The position numbers and the translations under genes were made by a program. From contig CAKNFJ010000001.1 of NCBI GenBank assembly GCA_930633495.1, forward strand, positions 3,929,001 to 3,993,000: 64,000 nucleotides of DNA, in the 5' to 3' direction. Position 1 is the stretch's first letter. Each line of letters starts with the position of its first letter. Under the pieces are notes generated by a model that did not search any database, was not told the DNA's origin, and saw only the letters and a list, made by a program, of their open reading frames with translations. Below, piece by piece: positions 34,501 through 42,705 of the stretch. The stretch comes from Hyphomicrobiales bacterium (GTDB lineage Bacteria > Pseudomonadota > Alphaproteobacteria > Rhizobiales > Beijerinckiaceae).

Positions 34501-35504
34501 TGCGCCCGCCGTCGATCTCCTATCCGGTGCTGATCGCCGATATCGGCGGCACGAACTGCCGGCTTTCGCTGGTATCCGATCCGGAAAGCCCGCATCGGCC
34601 GCTCGCGCGGGTCGGCACGGGCAGCTATCCGACGGCGGAGGCCGCGTTTTCCGACGTCCTCGCCGATGTTTCGCAGAAGCCGCGTTCCGCCGTGCTCGCC
34701 GTTGCCGGGCCTTTGCACGGCCGGCAGGCGCAATTGACGAATGCGGTCTGGAATCTGGACGGACCGCGGATCGCTGGCGCGCTCGGACTGACGCAGGGCC
34801 TGCTGGTGAACGATTTCGAAGCCTTGGCCGCTTCGCTCGCCGTTCTCGGTCCGGGCGATGTCGCCACGCTGGTCGAGGGGCAGCCCGAGCCGGAAGGCGT
34901 TCGGCTCGTCCTCGGTCCGGGGACGGGCTTCGGGGCTGCTGCCCTGCTGACGCATGGTGATCGCGGCATGCTGATCCCGACCGAATCCGGCCATATCGGC
35001 ATCGGCCCCGAGGACCAGATCGAGCAGCGAATCTGGCCGGCGCTGAGCGAAGGCATACCACGCCTGACCGTCGAACATCTTCTCAGCGGGGATGGGCTGG
35101 TGCGCCTGCACAAGGCCGTGGCGCGGACCTCGGGCATGCTGGAGGCGGACGTCAGCGCCGCCGACATCTCCCGCCTCGCGCATGACGGGGACCCGGCCGC
35201 GCTGATGGCGGTGGTCTGCTTCTGGCGGCTTCTGGGGCGGGTCGCCGGCGATCTCGCGCTGGTCTTCAAGGCGACGGGCGGCGTCTTCATCGCCGGCGGC
35301 ATCGCGCCGCATCTGCTGTCGCTTGCGGAGAAGGCGGCGATCCGCGCCGCCTTCTCCGGCAAGCCGCCGATGGAGGAGCTCGCCGGGCGCTTCGCCCTGC
35401 ATGTCGTCACCGCAAACGATGCCGCCGAGCAGGGGCTGGCCGCCATTGCGGCCAACCTCCATCGTTTCGGGCTCGACGACCCGAAGCGGCTGTGGTTTGG
35501 CTGA
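34500..35504 (+). CDS. glk: Glucokinase
   Basis: ATP-dependent hexokinase of the bacterial Glk family, 334 residues, which phosphorylates glucose. The phosphate-1 motif is 'VLIADIGGTNCRLSL', the glucose-binding region includes 'LTNAVWNLDGPRI' and 'LVNDFEALAASL', followed by 'LGPGTGFGAAAL' and 'PTESGHIGIGPED', and the C-terminal adenosine motif 'GGVFIAGGIAPHLL'. ATG 34500 overlaps the hyi stop; an in-frame ATG six codons earlier lies inside hyi. With hyi upstream the pair may be expressed together for sugar use. Confidence 0.92.
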   Translation: MRPPSISYPVLIADIGGTNCRLSLVSDPESPHRPLARVGTGSYPTAEAAFSDVLADVSQKPRSAVLAVAGPLHGRQAQLTNAVWNLDGPRIAGALGLTQGLLVNDFEALAASLAVLGPGDVATLVEGQPEPEGVRLVLGPGTGFGAAALLTHGDRGMLIPTESGHIGIGPEDQIEQRIWPALSEGIPRLTVEHLLSGDGLVRLHKAVARTSGMLEADVSAADISRLAHDGDPAALMAVVCFWRLLGRVAGDLALVFKATGGVFIAGGIAPHLLSLAEKAAIRAAFSGKPPMEELAGRFALHVVTANDAAEQGLAAIAANLHRFGLDDPKRLWFG

Positions 35505-35540
35505 GCGGGCCTTCCGCCCACCGCTTCGCCACAGGTTCGC

Positions 35541-36587
35541 GTGCAGCCCATCCATTCGATCCAGGTCCTGCGCGCGCTCGCAGCCTTCATGGTCGCGATT
35601 CATCATGTGCAGCCCGACGCTGCCATGCTGGCTGCGCGGGCCGGGTTGAGCTTCAGCCGCAGCGACCTGCTGCCCTGGATGGCCGGCGTCGATATCTTCT
35701 TCGTCGTCTCCGGCTTCATCATGGTCCACGCCTCGCAGGACCTTTTCGGGCGCGCGGGCGGCGGGAGTGCGTTCCTGAAGCGCCGGCTGGCGCGCATCGT
35801 CCCGCTTTATTGGGCGATGACGACGCTGTTCCTGCTGGTCGGGCTCGCCGTGCCGGCCGTGCTCAATTCGGGCGCGCCGAATCTTGCACAGATCCTCGGC
35901 TCCTACCTGTTCTGGCCGGTCGTCTCGACGCAGGGGCTGGTCCAGCCGGTCTACTCGCTGGGCTGGACCCTGAACTACGAGATGCTGTTCTACGTCCTGT
36001 TCGCCGCCGGGCTGGCCCTGCCGCGGCGCTGGGCGCTACCGGCGATCGCGGCGGTGCTGGCGCTTCTGGTGGCCGGGGAGAGGCTAGCGGGGCCGCTGCC
36101 GCTGCCCCTGTCCTTCTGGGGACAGCCGATCGTGCTCGAATTCGCGGCAGGGATGGGCATTGCCGTGCTGCGGCAGAAGGGCTTTCGCCTGCATGGCGCC
36201 CTGCGCGTCGCGGTCGCCGCGGCGGGTGTCGGCGTGCTGATCGTCGCCGCCCAAATGCCGGGCACCGACGGTCCATGGAGCAGCGTGCTCTGGCGCGGCG
36301 GTGCCGCCGTGCTGCTGATGCTCGCCGCCGGCTGTGGCCGCGAAGGCATCGTTCCGGTGTGGCCGGTCAGGGCGCTGGCGGCAGTGGGCGACGCATCCTA
36401 TGCGCTGTACCTCGTCCATCCCTTCGTGATCCGGGGACTGCGCGAGGTCGCTCTGAGGGCCGGGCTTTACGCGCCGCTGCCCTATATCGTGCTCGCGCTC
36501 ACCGCCTCGGTGGTCGCGGCACTGCTGCTTTACCGGTTCTTCGAAAAGCCGGCGACGCGGCTGGTGCGGAGCTGGCTGGGTGGCTGA
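35541..36587 (+). CDS. Acyltransferase 3 (OafA/YrhL-type) membrane protein
   Basis: A 348-residue polytopic protein of the acyltransferase-3 family, which O-acylates surface sugars using acyl groups supplied from the cytoplasm. It begins 'IHSIQVLRALAAFMVAIHHV', containing the conserved N-terminal RALA and the catalytic His pair region, then 'GVDIFFVVSGFIM' and 'FLKRRLARIVPLYWAMT', all family signatures. About ten hydrophobic helices are visible and no C-terminal SGNH domain. It starts with GTG at 35541. Substrate unknown. Confidence 0.88.
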   Translation: MQPIHSIQVLRALAAFMVAIHHVQPDAAMLAARAGLSFSRSDLLPWMAGVDIFFVVSGFIMVHASQDLFGRAGGGSAFLKRRLARIVPLYWAMTTLFLLVGLAVPAVLNSGAPNLAQILGSYLFWPVVSTQGLVQPVYSLGWTLNYEMLFYVLFAAGLALPRRWALPAIAAVLALLVAGERLAGPLPLPLSFWGQPIVLEFAAGMGIAVLRQKGFRLHGALRVAVAAAGVGVLIVAAQMPGTDGPWSSVLWRGGAAVLLMLAAGCGREGIVPVWPVRALAAVGDASYALYLVHPFVIRGLREVALRAGLYAPLPYIVLALTASVVAALLLYRFFEKPATRLVRSWLGG

Positions 36588-36593
36588 AGCCGG

Positions 36594-36687
36594 CGTCATG
36601 CTCCGGCTTCACCCGAGCATCTCGGAAACCAGTGTCTTCTCGTTATGAGATTCTCGGGTCTGCGCTTCGCTTCGCCCGAGAATGACG
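36594..36687. repeat. Intergenic repeat, family B, copy 2 (inverted relative to copy 1)
   Basis: A 94-bp element between two converging genes. A segment from about 36611 to 36658 (CCCGAGCATCTCGGAAACCA onward) is the near-exact reverse complement of 33543-33590. It also has a stem ATTCTCGGG (36650-36658) / CCCGAGAAT (36675-36683), which reappears in copy 3. Confidence 0.75.
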
Positions 36688-36694
36688 GCAGCGC

Positions 36695-37048
36695 TCAGCT
36701 CAGCTTCATGCCCTTGAGCGACTGGCCGACCACGCCGCGATCCTTGCGCCGCTGGGCCCGCTTCGACTTGATCGTCTCGACATGCTCGGGCTGCGGATAA
36801 TAGCCGCGCTCCATGATTTCGAGCGAATACTCCTCATAGGTGAGGCCCAGTGACGAGGCATTCTCCTCGCGCCGCAGCGCGATGTCGCGCGGCTTCTTCC
36901 AGGCCTTGCGATGGGCGAAGCGCCAGTCGAAATAGCGGCCGACCTTGCCCGCGCCCGTGGCCGAACGGCGCTTGCGTTCCTTCAGCGGCGGGCCGCCATT
37001 GTGGCCGATCCCGATGGGGCGTTCGCTGGGCATGGTTCGCGGACTCAT
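36695..37048 (-). CDS. Small basic protein with IGHNGGPPL motif, unknown function
   Basis: A 117-residue, strongly basic cytoplasmic protein. The N-terminal 'GIGHNGGPPL' motif is widespread in alphaproteobacterial proteins, and the middle holds 'YFDWRFAHRKAWKKP' and 'LGLTYEEYSLEIMERGYY'. There is no signal peptide or membrane segment. I cannot assign a function; nucleic-acid binding is conceivable from its charge. Start ATG 37048 gives MSPRTMPSERP; ATG 37033 is an alternative. It is divergent from the ABC-F gene by 122 bp. Confidence 0.72.
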   Translation of the reverse strand: MSPRTMPSERPIGIGHNGGPPLKERKRRSATGAGKVGRYFDWRFAHRKAWKKPRDIALRREENASSLGLTYEEYSLEIMERGYYPQPEHVETIKSKRAQRRKDRGVVGQSLKGMKLS

Positions 37049-37170
37049 GAAGCCTCTGTCCCGGATGACGATAAGGGGCGGAACGGCTCTGGCAAGGGCC
37101 GTGCCATTGGTATGGGCGTGACAGGGCGGCGGTGGCGGTCTATCCCGCAGGCCGGAACACAGGACGGACC

Positions 37171-38979
37171 ATGGCCCCCTTGCTGCACCTGCGCGACGTC
37201 GCGCTCACTTTCGGCGGACAGCCGCTGCTCGAAGCCGCCGAGATCGCGGTTTCGGCCGGCGAGCGCGTCTGCCTTGTCGGCCGCAACGGTTCGGGCAAGT
37301 CGACGCTGCTCAAGATTGCCGCCGGGCTGGTCGAGCCGGACCATGCCGAGCGCTTCGTCCAGCCGGGCGCGACCATCCGCTATCTGCCGCAGGAGCCGGA
37401 CTTCACCGGCTTCGATACGGCGCTCGCCTATGTCGAGGCAGGGCTCGGGCCGGGCGACGATTCCTATCGCGCGCAATATCTGCTGAACGAGCTCGGCCTG
37501 ACCGGGCAGGAGAACCCGGCCTCGATGTCGGGCGGCGAGGGGCGTCGCGCCGCGCTGGCGCGCATACTGGCGCCGGAGCCGGACATTCTGCTGCTCGACG
37601 AGCCGACCAACCATCTCGACCTGCCCGTCATCGAATGGCTGGAGCAGGAGCTGAAATCGCTGCGCTCGGCCATGGTGCTGATCAGCCACGACCGGCGCTT
37701 CCTGACCTCGCTCTCGCGCGCGACGATCTGGCTGGACCGCGGCATGACGCGGCGGATGGAGCGGGGCTTCGGGGACTTTGAAGCCTGGCGGGATGACGTA
37801 CTCGCCCAAGAGGAACTCGACCGCCACAAGCTCGACCGCAAGATCGCGCGCGAGGAGGATTGGCTGCGCTACGGCGTCAGCGCCCGGCGCACGCGCAACC
37901 AGCGCCGGCTCGGTGAATTGCATGCGCTGCGCGATCAGCGCCGCACCGCCCGCGCCGCGCAAGGCAATGTCCGGCTGGAGGCGAGCGAGGCGCAGACCTC
38001 CGGCAAGCTCGTCATCGAGGCCATCGACGTCGCCAAGGCCTATGGCGACAACGCCATCGTCAAGAACCTGTCGCTGCGCGTGGCGCGCGGCGACCGGATC
38101 GGCATCGTCGGGCCGAACGGCGCCGGCAAGACGACGCTGATCAACCTGCTGACCGGCGCGCTCGCGCCCGACAGCGGCACGGTCAAGCTCGGGACGGCGT
38201 TGGAGATGGTGACGCTCGATCAGCGCCGCGAAAGCCTCGACCCGGCGACGCCGCTCGGCGATGCGCTGACCGGCGGCGGCTCGGACCAGGTGATGGTCGG
38301 CGGGCAGCCGCGCCATGTCGTCTCCTACATGAAGGACTTCCTGTTCCAGCCGATCCAGCGCGGCACGCCGGTCGGCGCGCTCTCGGGCGGCGAGCGCGGG
38401 CGATTGATGCTGGCCCGTGCCCTGGCCAAGCCCTCGAATCTGCTGGTGCTGGACGAGCCGACCAACGACCTCGACCTCGAGACGCTCGACCTGCTGCAGG
38501 AGCTGCTGGCCGACTATCAGGGCACGGTGCTGCTGGTCAGCCATGATCGCGACTTCATCGACCGGGTGGTCTCGGCCGTGCTGATCTCGGATGGCGACGG
38601 CATCTGGACCGAGTTCGCCGGCGGCTATTCCGACATGCTGGCGCAGCGTGGCCGTGGCGTCGGCGCCAAGATGAAGGCTGTCGAGAAGGCATCGCCTGCG
38701 GCGCCGAAGGTCGCTGCCGCGATGCCAGCCGCGCCTGCGTCGAAACGCAAGCTCTCCTTCAACGAGAAGCACGCGCTGGAGACGCTGCCGAAGAAGATCG
38801 AGACCTTGCAGGCGGAGTCCACGAAGCTCAACGCTGCGGTGGCCGGCGACCTCTATACGCGCGATCCAAAGCTCTTCGCCAAGGCGACGGCGCGGCTCGA
38901 AGAGGTGGCGCGCGAAATCGGGGAGGCCGAGGAGCGCTGGCTGGAGCTGGAGATGCTGCGGGAAGAGATCGGGGCTTAA
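37171..38979 (+). CDS. uup: ABC-F family ATPase, Uup-like
   Basis: A 602-residue soluble protein with two ABC ATPase domains and no membrane domain. Domain 1 has 'GRNGSGKST', 'SGGEGRR' and 'LLLDEPTNHLD'; domain 2 has 'GPNGAGKTT', 'SGGERGR' and 'VLDEPTNDLD'. A linker of about 80 charged residues joins them, and a C-terminal Ala/Lys-rich linker plus coiled coil (about 525-602) matches the Uup DNA- or RNA-binding tail. ABC-F proteins act on the ribosome or on replication intermediates. ATG 37171 follows AGGACGG; a GTG at 37132 would extend it by 13 residues. Confidence 0.88.
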   Translation: MAPLLHLRDVALTFGGQPLLEAAEIAVSAGERVCLVGRNGSGKSTLLKIAAGLVEPDHAERFVQPGATIRYLPQEPDFTGFDTALAYVEAGLGPGDDSYRAQYLLNELGLTGQENPASMSGGEGRRAALARILAPEPDILLLDEPTNHLDLPVIEWLEQELKSLRSAMVLISHDRRFLTSLSRATIWLDRGMTRRMERGFGDFEAWRDDVLAQEELDRHKLDRKIAREEDWLRYGVSARRTRNQRRLGELHALRDQRRTARAAQGNVRLEASEAQTSGKLVIEAIDVAKAYGDNAIVKNLSLRVARGDRIGIVGPNGAGKTTLINLLTGALAPDSGTVKLGTALEMVTLDQRRESLDPATPLGDALTGGGSDQVMVGGQPRHVVSYMKDFLFQPIQRGTPVGALSGGERGRLMLARALAKPSNLLVLDEPTNDLDLETLDLLQELLADYQGTVLLVSHDRDFIDRVVSAVLISDGDGIWTEFAGGYSDMLAQRGRGVGAKMKAVEKASPAAPKVAAAMPAAPASKRKLSFNEKHALETLPKKIETLQAESTKLNAAVAGDLYTRDPKLFAKATARLEEVAREIGEAEERWLELEMLREEIGA

Positions 38980-39003
38980 CGACAGATAGGGAAAGGCGCG
39001 GGG

Positions 39004-39152
39004 AACCCTCTCCCGGAGGGAGAGGGCAGGGTGAGGGTAGGCCGTTTGACGCGGTAGTTATGACCTGACCGCTGCGCGGTGAGGGCGTGTCTTACTGGTC
39101 CAGGGGCCTACACCTCACCCCTGCCCCTCTCTCCTTACAGGAGAGGGGTTCT
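39004..39152. repeat. Intergenic inverted repeat pair, family C
   Basis: Two imperfect inverted copies of a GA-rich element flank about 65 bp: GAACCCTCTCCCGGAGGGAG and following bases at 39004-39042, and the reverse complement (GAACCCCTCTCCTGTAAGGA when read on the minus strand) at 39107-39152. The left copy is itself a hairpin CCCTCTCCC/GGGAGAGGG. It lies between uup and an SDR gene and contains no gene. Confidence 0.65.
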
Positions 39153-39266
39153 CCGTCGAGGTTCTTAAGCCATTCGATTTCCGCACCTGCCCGCGCGCGA
39201 AAGCGCATTTACGGCCGCGCTCAATCGTTTCAAACATCGCGCAATCGCAGAGCACGAGGAACGATC

Positions 39267-40013
39267 ATGAGACTGAAGGGCAAGACAGCGCTGGTGACCG
39301 GCGCGGCGCAGGGCTTCGGCTTCGGCATCGCCGAGACTTTCGTGCGTGAAGGCGCACGCGTCGCGGTGCTGGACATCAATGGCGACAAGGCCAAGGAAGC
39401 CGCGAGGGCCATCGGCCGCAAGGCCTTCGCCGTGACCTGCGATGTCGGCAAGGCCAAGAGCGTCGACAAGGCGGTCGAGAAGATCATCGCCAAGTTCGGG
39501 CGGCTCGACATCGTCGTGAACAATGCCGGCACCACCCATCGCAACAAGCCGATGACCGAGGTGACCGAGGAGGAGTTCGACCGGATCTTCGCCGTCAACG
39601 TCAAGTCGATCTACCTGATGGCGCGGGCGACCGTGCCGCATTTCCGCGCGCATGGCGGCGGCGTCATCCTCAATATCGGCTCGACGGCGGGCCTGCGCCC
39701 GCGCCCGGGCCTGACCTGGTACAATGGCTCGAAGGGCGCCGCGAACCTGATCTCGCAGTCGATGGCGGTCGAGCTCGCGCCCGACAAGATTCGCGTCAAC
39801 GCGATCGCGCCGGTCGCGGGAGAGACGCCGTTGCTCGCCACCTTCATGGGTGAGGATACGCCCGAGCGGCGCGCGCAGTTCACGGCTTCGATTCCATGGG
39901 GCCGGTTCTCGACGCCACAGGATATCGCCAATGCGGCGCTGTTCCTGTGCTCGGACGAGGCCGACATGGTGACGGGTTCGGTGCTGGCCGTCGACGGCGG
40001 ACGCTGCGTCTGA
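39267..40013 (+). CDS. Short-chain dehydrogenase/reductase (SDR)
   Basis: A 248-residue classical SDR that uses NAD(P)H. The nucleotide-binding motif is 'ALVTGAAQGFGFGIA' (TGxxxGxG), then 'DIVVNNAGTTHRN', the catalytic Ser in 'NIGSTAGLRPRPG' and Tyr-Lys in 'WYNGSKGAANL'. The acidic residue in 'VAVLDINGDKAK' after the second strand favours NAD over NADP. The C-terminal 'SVLAVDGGRCV' is typical of FabG-like enzymes, but the substrate is unknown. A GAGGA ribosome-binding site lies just before ATG 39267. Confidence 0.88.
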   Translation: MRLKGKTALVTGAAQGFGFGIAETFVREGARVAVLDINGDKAKEAARAIGRKAFAVTCDVGKAKSVDKAVEKIIAKFGRLDIVVNNAGTTHRNKPMTEVTEEEFDRIFAVNVKSIYLMARATVPHFRAHGGGVILNIGSTAGLRPRPGLTWYNGSKGAANLISQSMAVELAPDKIRVNAIAPVAGETPLLATFMGEDTPERRAQFTASIPWGRFSTPQDIANAALFLCSDEADMVTGSVLAVDGGRCV

Positions 40014-40052
40014 GGGCGGTGTCTTCCCGTACGCGCTGCGGCATGGAATGCC

Positions 40053-40149
40053 GCTGCGCAGACACGGGACCGTTCTCAGGAAGGGTGCCACGCGGTGGGC
40101 AGGGGATAATGGGAGCCTCTATCGTCGTGCGGTCCCGTGTCTGCGCAGC
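40053..40149. repeat. Large intergenic inverted repeat, family D
   Basis: GCTGCGCAGACACGGGACCG at 40053-40072 and its perfect reverse complement at 40130-40149 form a 20-bp stem with a 57-base loop, between two converging genes. Two smaller hairpins flank it (GCGGCAT/ATGCCGC around 40040-40055 and CAGCGT/ACGCTG around 40149-40163). It could be a mobile palindromic unit or terminate both genes. Confidence 0.75.
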
Positions 40150-40185
40150 AGCGTTTCACGCTGCAGCGCGCACGGGATGACGCCT

Positions 40186-41082
40186 TCAGGCGCCCTTCGC
40201 CAGAACGATCTCCTGACGGCGGATGACGGTGCCGTCGGGCTCGAAGCCGCGCTGTTCCAGCGTGATCCGGGGAGCGGCGGCATCGCCCTCAATGCGGAAC
40301 AGATGCCAGGTGCCGAGCTCGCCATGGCCGCGCGGGCCGAGCGAGGCGGAGGGCACGCCGACGATCGGCACGTCATGGCCGGGGCCGGGGCGCCAGGCCA
40401 GCGAGAAGCTGTGATTGTGGCCGTGGACGACGAGGTCGGCGCCCTTGCGCTTCAGCATGGCCTCGAAGGCTGCCGCATCGACCAGTTCGCGGCCGCGCTT
40501 GGCGCCGCCGACATAGGGCGGGTGGTGGATCAGCACGATGCGGATGAGGCCTTCGTCGCGGGCGCGGTCGAGCAGCGTCTCGATTCGTCCCATCTGCTCG
40601 CTGCCGACGCGGCCCGTCGCCATCAGCGGCAGGGTCGGCACGCCGCTGTTGACGCCGATCAGCGCGACAGGCCCGCGGTGGCGATACCAGGGATAGCCGG
40701 CGCGCCCTTCGTCGTCGGCGCACCAGGGCGCCAGCAGCCCGGCGAGCGGCTTGAGCGAGGAGCGGGCATAGGCGTCGTGATTGCCGGGCACGAAGCTGAC
40801 CGTCTCGCGCGGGCCGAGCGTGTCCAGAAAGGCGATGGCGGTCTTGAATTCGTCGGGCAGGCCGATATGGGCGACGTCGCCGGTGCAGGCGATGTGGTCC
40901 GGCCGCTGCGCGTGGATGTCGGCGACGATCCGCGCCAGGACATCCATGTCATGCGCGTGGCGGCGCTTGCGGCGCCAGTTGACGTAGCCGGTCGCGCGCT
41001 TGCCGAAAAGCTGATGCAGCGAAAATCCGGCGAGCGGGCCGAGATGCGGGTCCGACAGATGCGCGAGCTTGAACACGCTCAA
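40186..41082 (-). CDS. Metallophosphoesterase (calcineurin-like)
   Basis: A 298-residue binuclear metal phosphoesterase. All five motifs are visible: 'LAHLSDPHLG', 'IACTGDVAHIG', 'VPGNHDAYA', 'VLIHHPP' and 'VVHGHNHSF'. The pattern resembles the CpdA/3',5'-cAMP phosphodiesterase-like branch but the substrate cannot be assigned. The first codon appears to be TTG (41082) or, two codons later, GTG (41076). It converges with the SDR gene across an inverted-repeat element. Confidence 0.85.
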   Translation of the reverse strand: MSVFKLAHLSDPHLGPLAGFSLHQLFGKRATGYVNWRRKRRHAHDMDVLARIVADIHAQRPDHIACTGDVAHIGLPDEFKTAIAFLDTLGPRETVSFVPGNHDAYARSSLKPLAGLLAPWCADDEGRAGYPWYRHRGPVALIGVNSGVPTLPLMATGRVGSEQMGRIETLLDRARDEGLIRIVLIHHPPYVGGAKRGRELVDAAAFEAMLKRKGADLVVHGHNHSFSLAWRPGPGHDVPIVGVPSASLGPRGHGELGTWHLFRIEGDAAAPRITLEQRGFEPDGTVIRRQEIVLAKGA

Positions 41083-41176
41083 GCGCTTGCCCTTCCCGCC
41101 TGCCGTCAGTCAAGCGCGTCTTGGATCACTGCGCGTCCGGCAGGACGCACCAACGGTGATCCATCAATCTGTCGAC

Positions 41177-41222
41177 GCATCGGAACACCCCGAAAAGCGG
41201 GTTCCACTTTTCGGTCCGACGC
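41177..41222. repeat. Intergenic palindromic repeat, family A, copy 3
   Basis: A 46-bp element with outer GCATCGG (41177-41183) / CCGACGC (41216-41222, one mismatch) and inner CCGAAAA (41190-41196) / TTTTCGG (41208-41214). It shares the core TTCCACTTTTCGG with copy 2. Confidence 0.75.
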
Positions 41223-41255
41223 TTTGACGCGCCCGGACTGGCGGCTGCGGAAAGC

Positions 41256-41372
41256 TCAGTTGGCGGCGCCGGTCAGTTCCGACACGATACGGGAATCGGT
41301 CAAGGTGAGGGCGGGCTTCCAGACATAGGCCGGCTTGGCCTTCAGGTACGAAACGATGAACGAGAGCAACAT
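41256..41372 (-). CDS. Possible 38-residue small protein
   Basis: A short open frame, MLLSFIVSYLKAKPAYVWKP to LTGAAN, with a hydrophobic N-terminus, lying in the 411-bp gap between the phosphoesterase and Nudix genes. The rest of the gap holds repeat A copy 3 and no other gene that I can support. The ribosome-binding site is weak, so the call is tentative. Confidence 0.3.
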   Translation of the reverse strand: MLLSFIVSYLKAKPAYVWKPALTLTDSRIVSELTGAAN

Positions 41373-41508
41373 GGTCTTAGGTCCCAGCGGATTCGGCTGT
41401 TGTATGCTCCCTATTTGGGTCGCGTTCGTGACAGGACAAGCGAGTTGTTGGACGATCCGTCATGCGTTCTTTGCATAGACAATTAACCCGGCCTTGAGAG
41501 TCGTTCCG

Positions 41509-42018
41509 ATGCCGTCACAGAGCCGACCAGAGCCCGCCGGAACCGAGGAGCGCCGCTCCGTCGGCCAAAGGCTGCTTACCGCAGTGCTGCACGTCTATTT
41601 CCGGCTGGCACGCGGGCTGACCTTTGGTGTCCGCGCTGTCGTGCTCAACGATAGCGGCGAGGTCTTCCTCGTCCGGCATGGTTATATTCCCGGCTGGTAC
41701 CTTCCCGGCGGCGGCGTCGAGGTCGGCGAGACCATGTGGGACGCGCTGGAACGCGAACTCGCGGAAGAGGGCAACATCACGCTCAAGGGCGCGCCTGTTC
41801 TGCACGGCATCTTCTTCAACGGCCGGATCTCGCGTCGCGACCATGTCGCGCTCTTCGTCGTCCGCTCCTTCGTGGTGGAAGGCGCCCGCAAGCCGGATCG
41901 CGAGATCGCCGAGGCCGGCTTCTTCCCGCTCGACCGCCTGCCGGAAGGGACGACACCTGCGACGCGGCGGCGGCTTCAGGAGATCGCGGCAGGCATCCCC
42001 GCGCCGGCCGACTGGTAG
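41509..42018 (+). CDS. NUDIX hydrolase
   Basis: A 169-residue Nudix-domain pyrophosphohydrolase. The Nudix box is present as 'GGGVEVGETMWDALERELAEEGNI' in part, with the catalytic RELxEEGN glutamates. A basic N-terminal tail of about 30 residues precedes 'GVRAVVLNDSGEVFLVRHGYIPGWYLPGG'. The motif variant EEGN rather than EETG is slightly unusual. Substrate unknown. GTG 41494 would add five residues; ATG 41509 is preferred. Confidence 0.85.
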   Translation: MPSQSRPEPAGTEERRSVGQRLLTAVLHVYFRLARGLTFGVRAVVLNDSGEVFLVRHGYIPGWYLPGGGVEVGETMWDALERELAEEGNITLKGAPVLHGIFFNGRISRRDHVALFVVRSFVVEGARKPDREIAEAGFFPLDRLPEGTTPATRRRLQEIAAGIPAPADW

Positions 42019-42189
42019 GACGAAAGCGCGATGGACGGGCTTGCCGGTCTCTGCTACAGGCGCCTTCCATGAGCAACGGGCACAGCCTCCGCGACCTGCG
42101 ACGACCGACGCGCTGACAGCGCCTTCCGGCAATGCGCCCGCACGCGCTTGCCTCCGCCGATCGACGTCTCTCGCTTTGCCTGATTTGCC

Positions 42190-42705
42190 ATGACATCTCT
42201 GCCGTTGACGATCCGCCACGAGCTTCCCGTGGACGCCGCCGCCATCGAACGCCTGCACGAGCGCGCCTTCGGGCCGGGCCGCTTCGCCCGCACCGCTTTC
42301 CGGCTGCGCGAAGGCGTGCCGCCCGATCCGGCTCTCTCCTTCACCGCGCATGTCGGAACGTTCCTCGTCGGTTCGGTCAAGGTGACGCCGGTCATCGCCG
42401 GCGGCTTCGGTGCGCTGATGCTCGGGCCGCTCACGGTCGATCCCGCCTTCGAGGGCAGGGGGATCGGCGCCGCGCTGATCGAGCGCTCCATTCAGGCCGC
42501 ACGCGAGGATGGGCACGACCTGGTGCTGCTGGTCGGCGATGCGCCCTATTATGCGCGCTTCGGCTTCAAGGTGCTGCCGCCGGGGCAGCTGGTGCTGCCC
42601 GGCCCGGCCGATCCGGCGCGCTTCCTGGCGCTGGAACTGGTCGAGGGCGTTTTGAACGCGCGCCGCGGCGCCGTGATCTCGGCGCGCTTCACGCCTGACG
42701 CCTGA
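42190..42705 (+). CDS. GNAT family N-acetyltransferase (YhbS-like)
   Basis: A 171-residue acetyltransferase starting 'MTSLPLTIRHELPVDAAAIERLHERAFGPGRFARTAFRLR' in part. The acetyl-CoA-binding motif A reads 'LGPLTVDPAFEGRGIGAALIERSI', and 'LVGDAPYYARFGFKVLP' is the closing motif typical of the YhbS branch. Substrate unknown. Its last 17 bases overlap the 3' end of the opposite-strand membrane protein gene. The 171-bp gap before it holds only short frames without convincing features. Confidence 0.85.
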   Translation: MTSLPLTIRHELPVDAAAIERLHERAFGPGRFARTAFRLREGVPPDPALSFTAHVGTFLVGSVKVTPVIAGGFGALMLGPLTVDPAFEGRGIGAALIERSIQAAREDGHDLVLLVGDAPYYARFGFKVLPPGQLVLPGPADPARFLALELVEGVLNARRGAVISARFTPDA

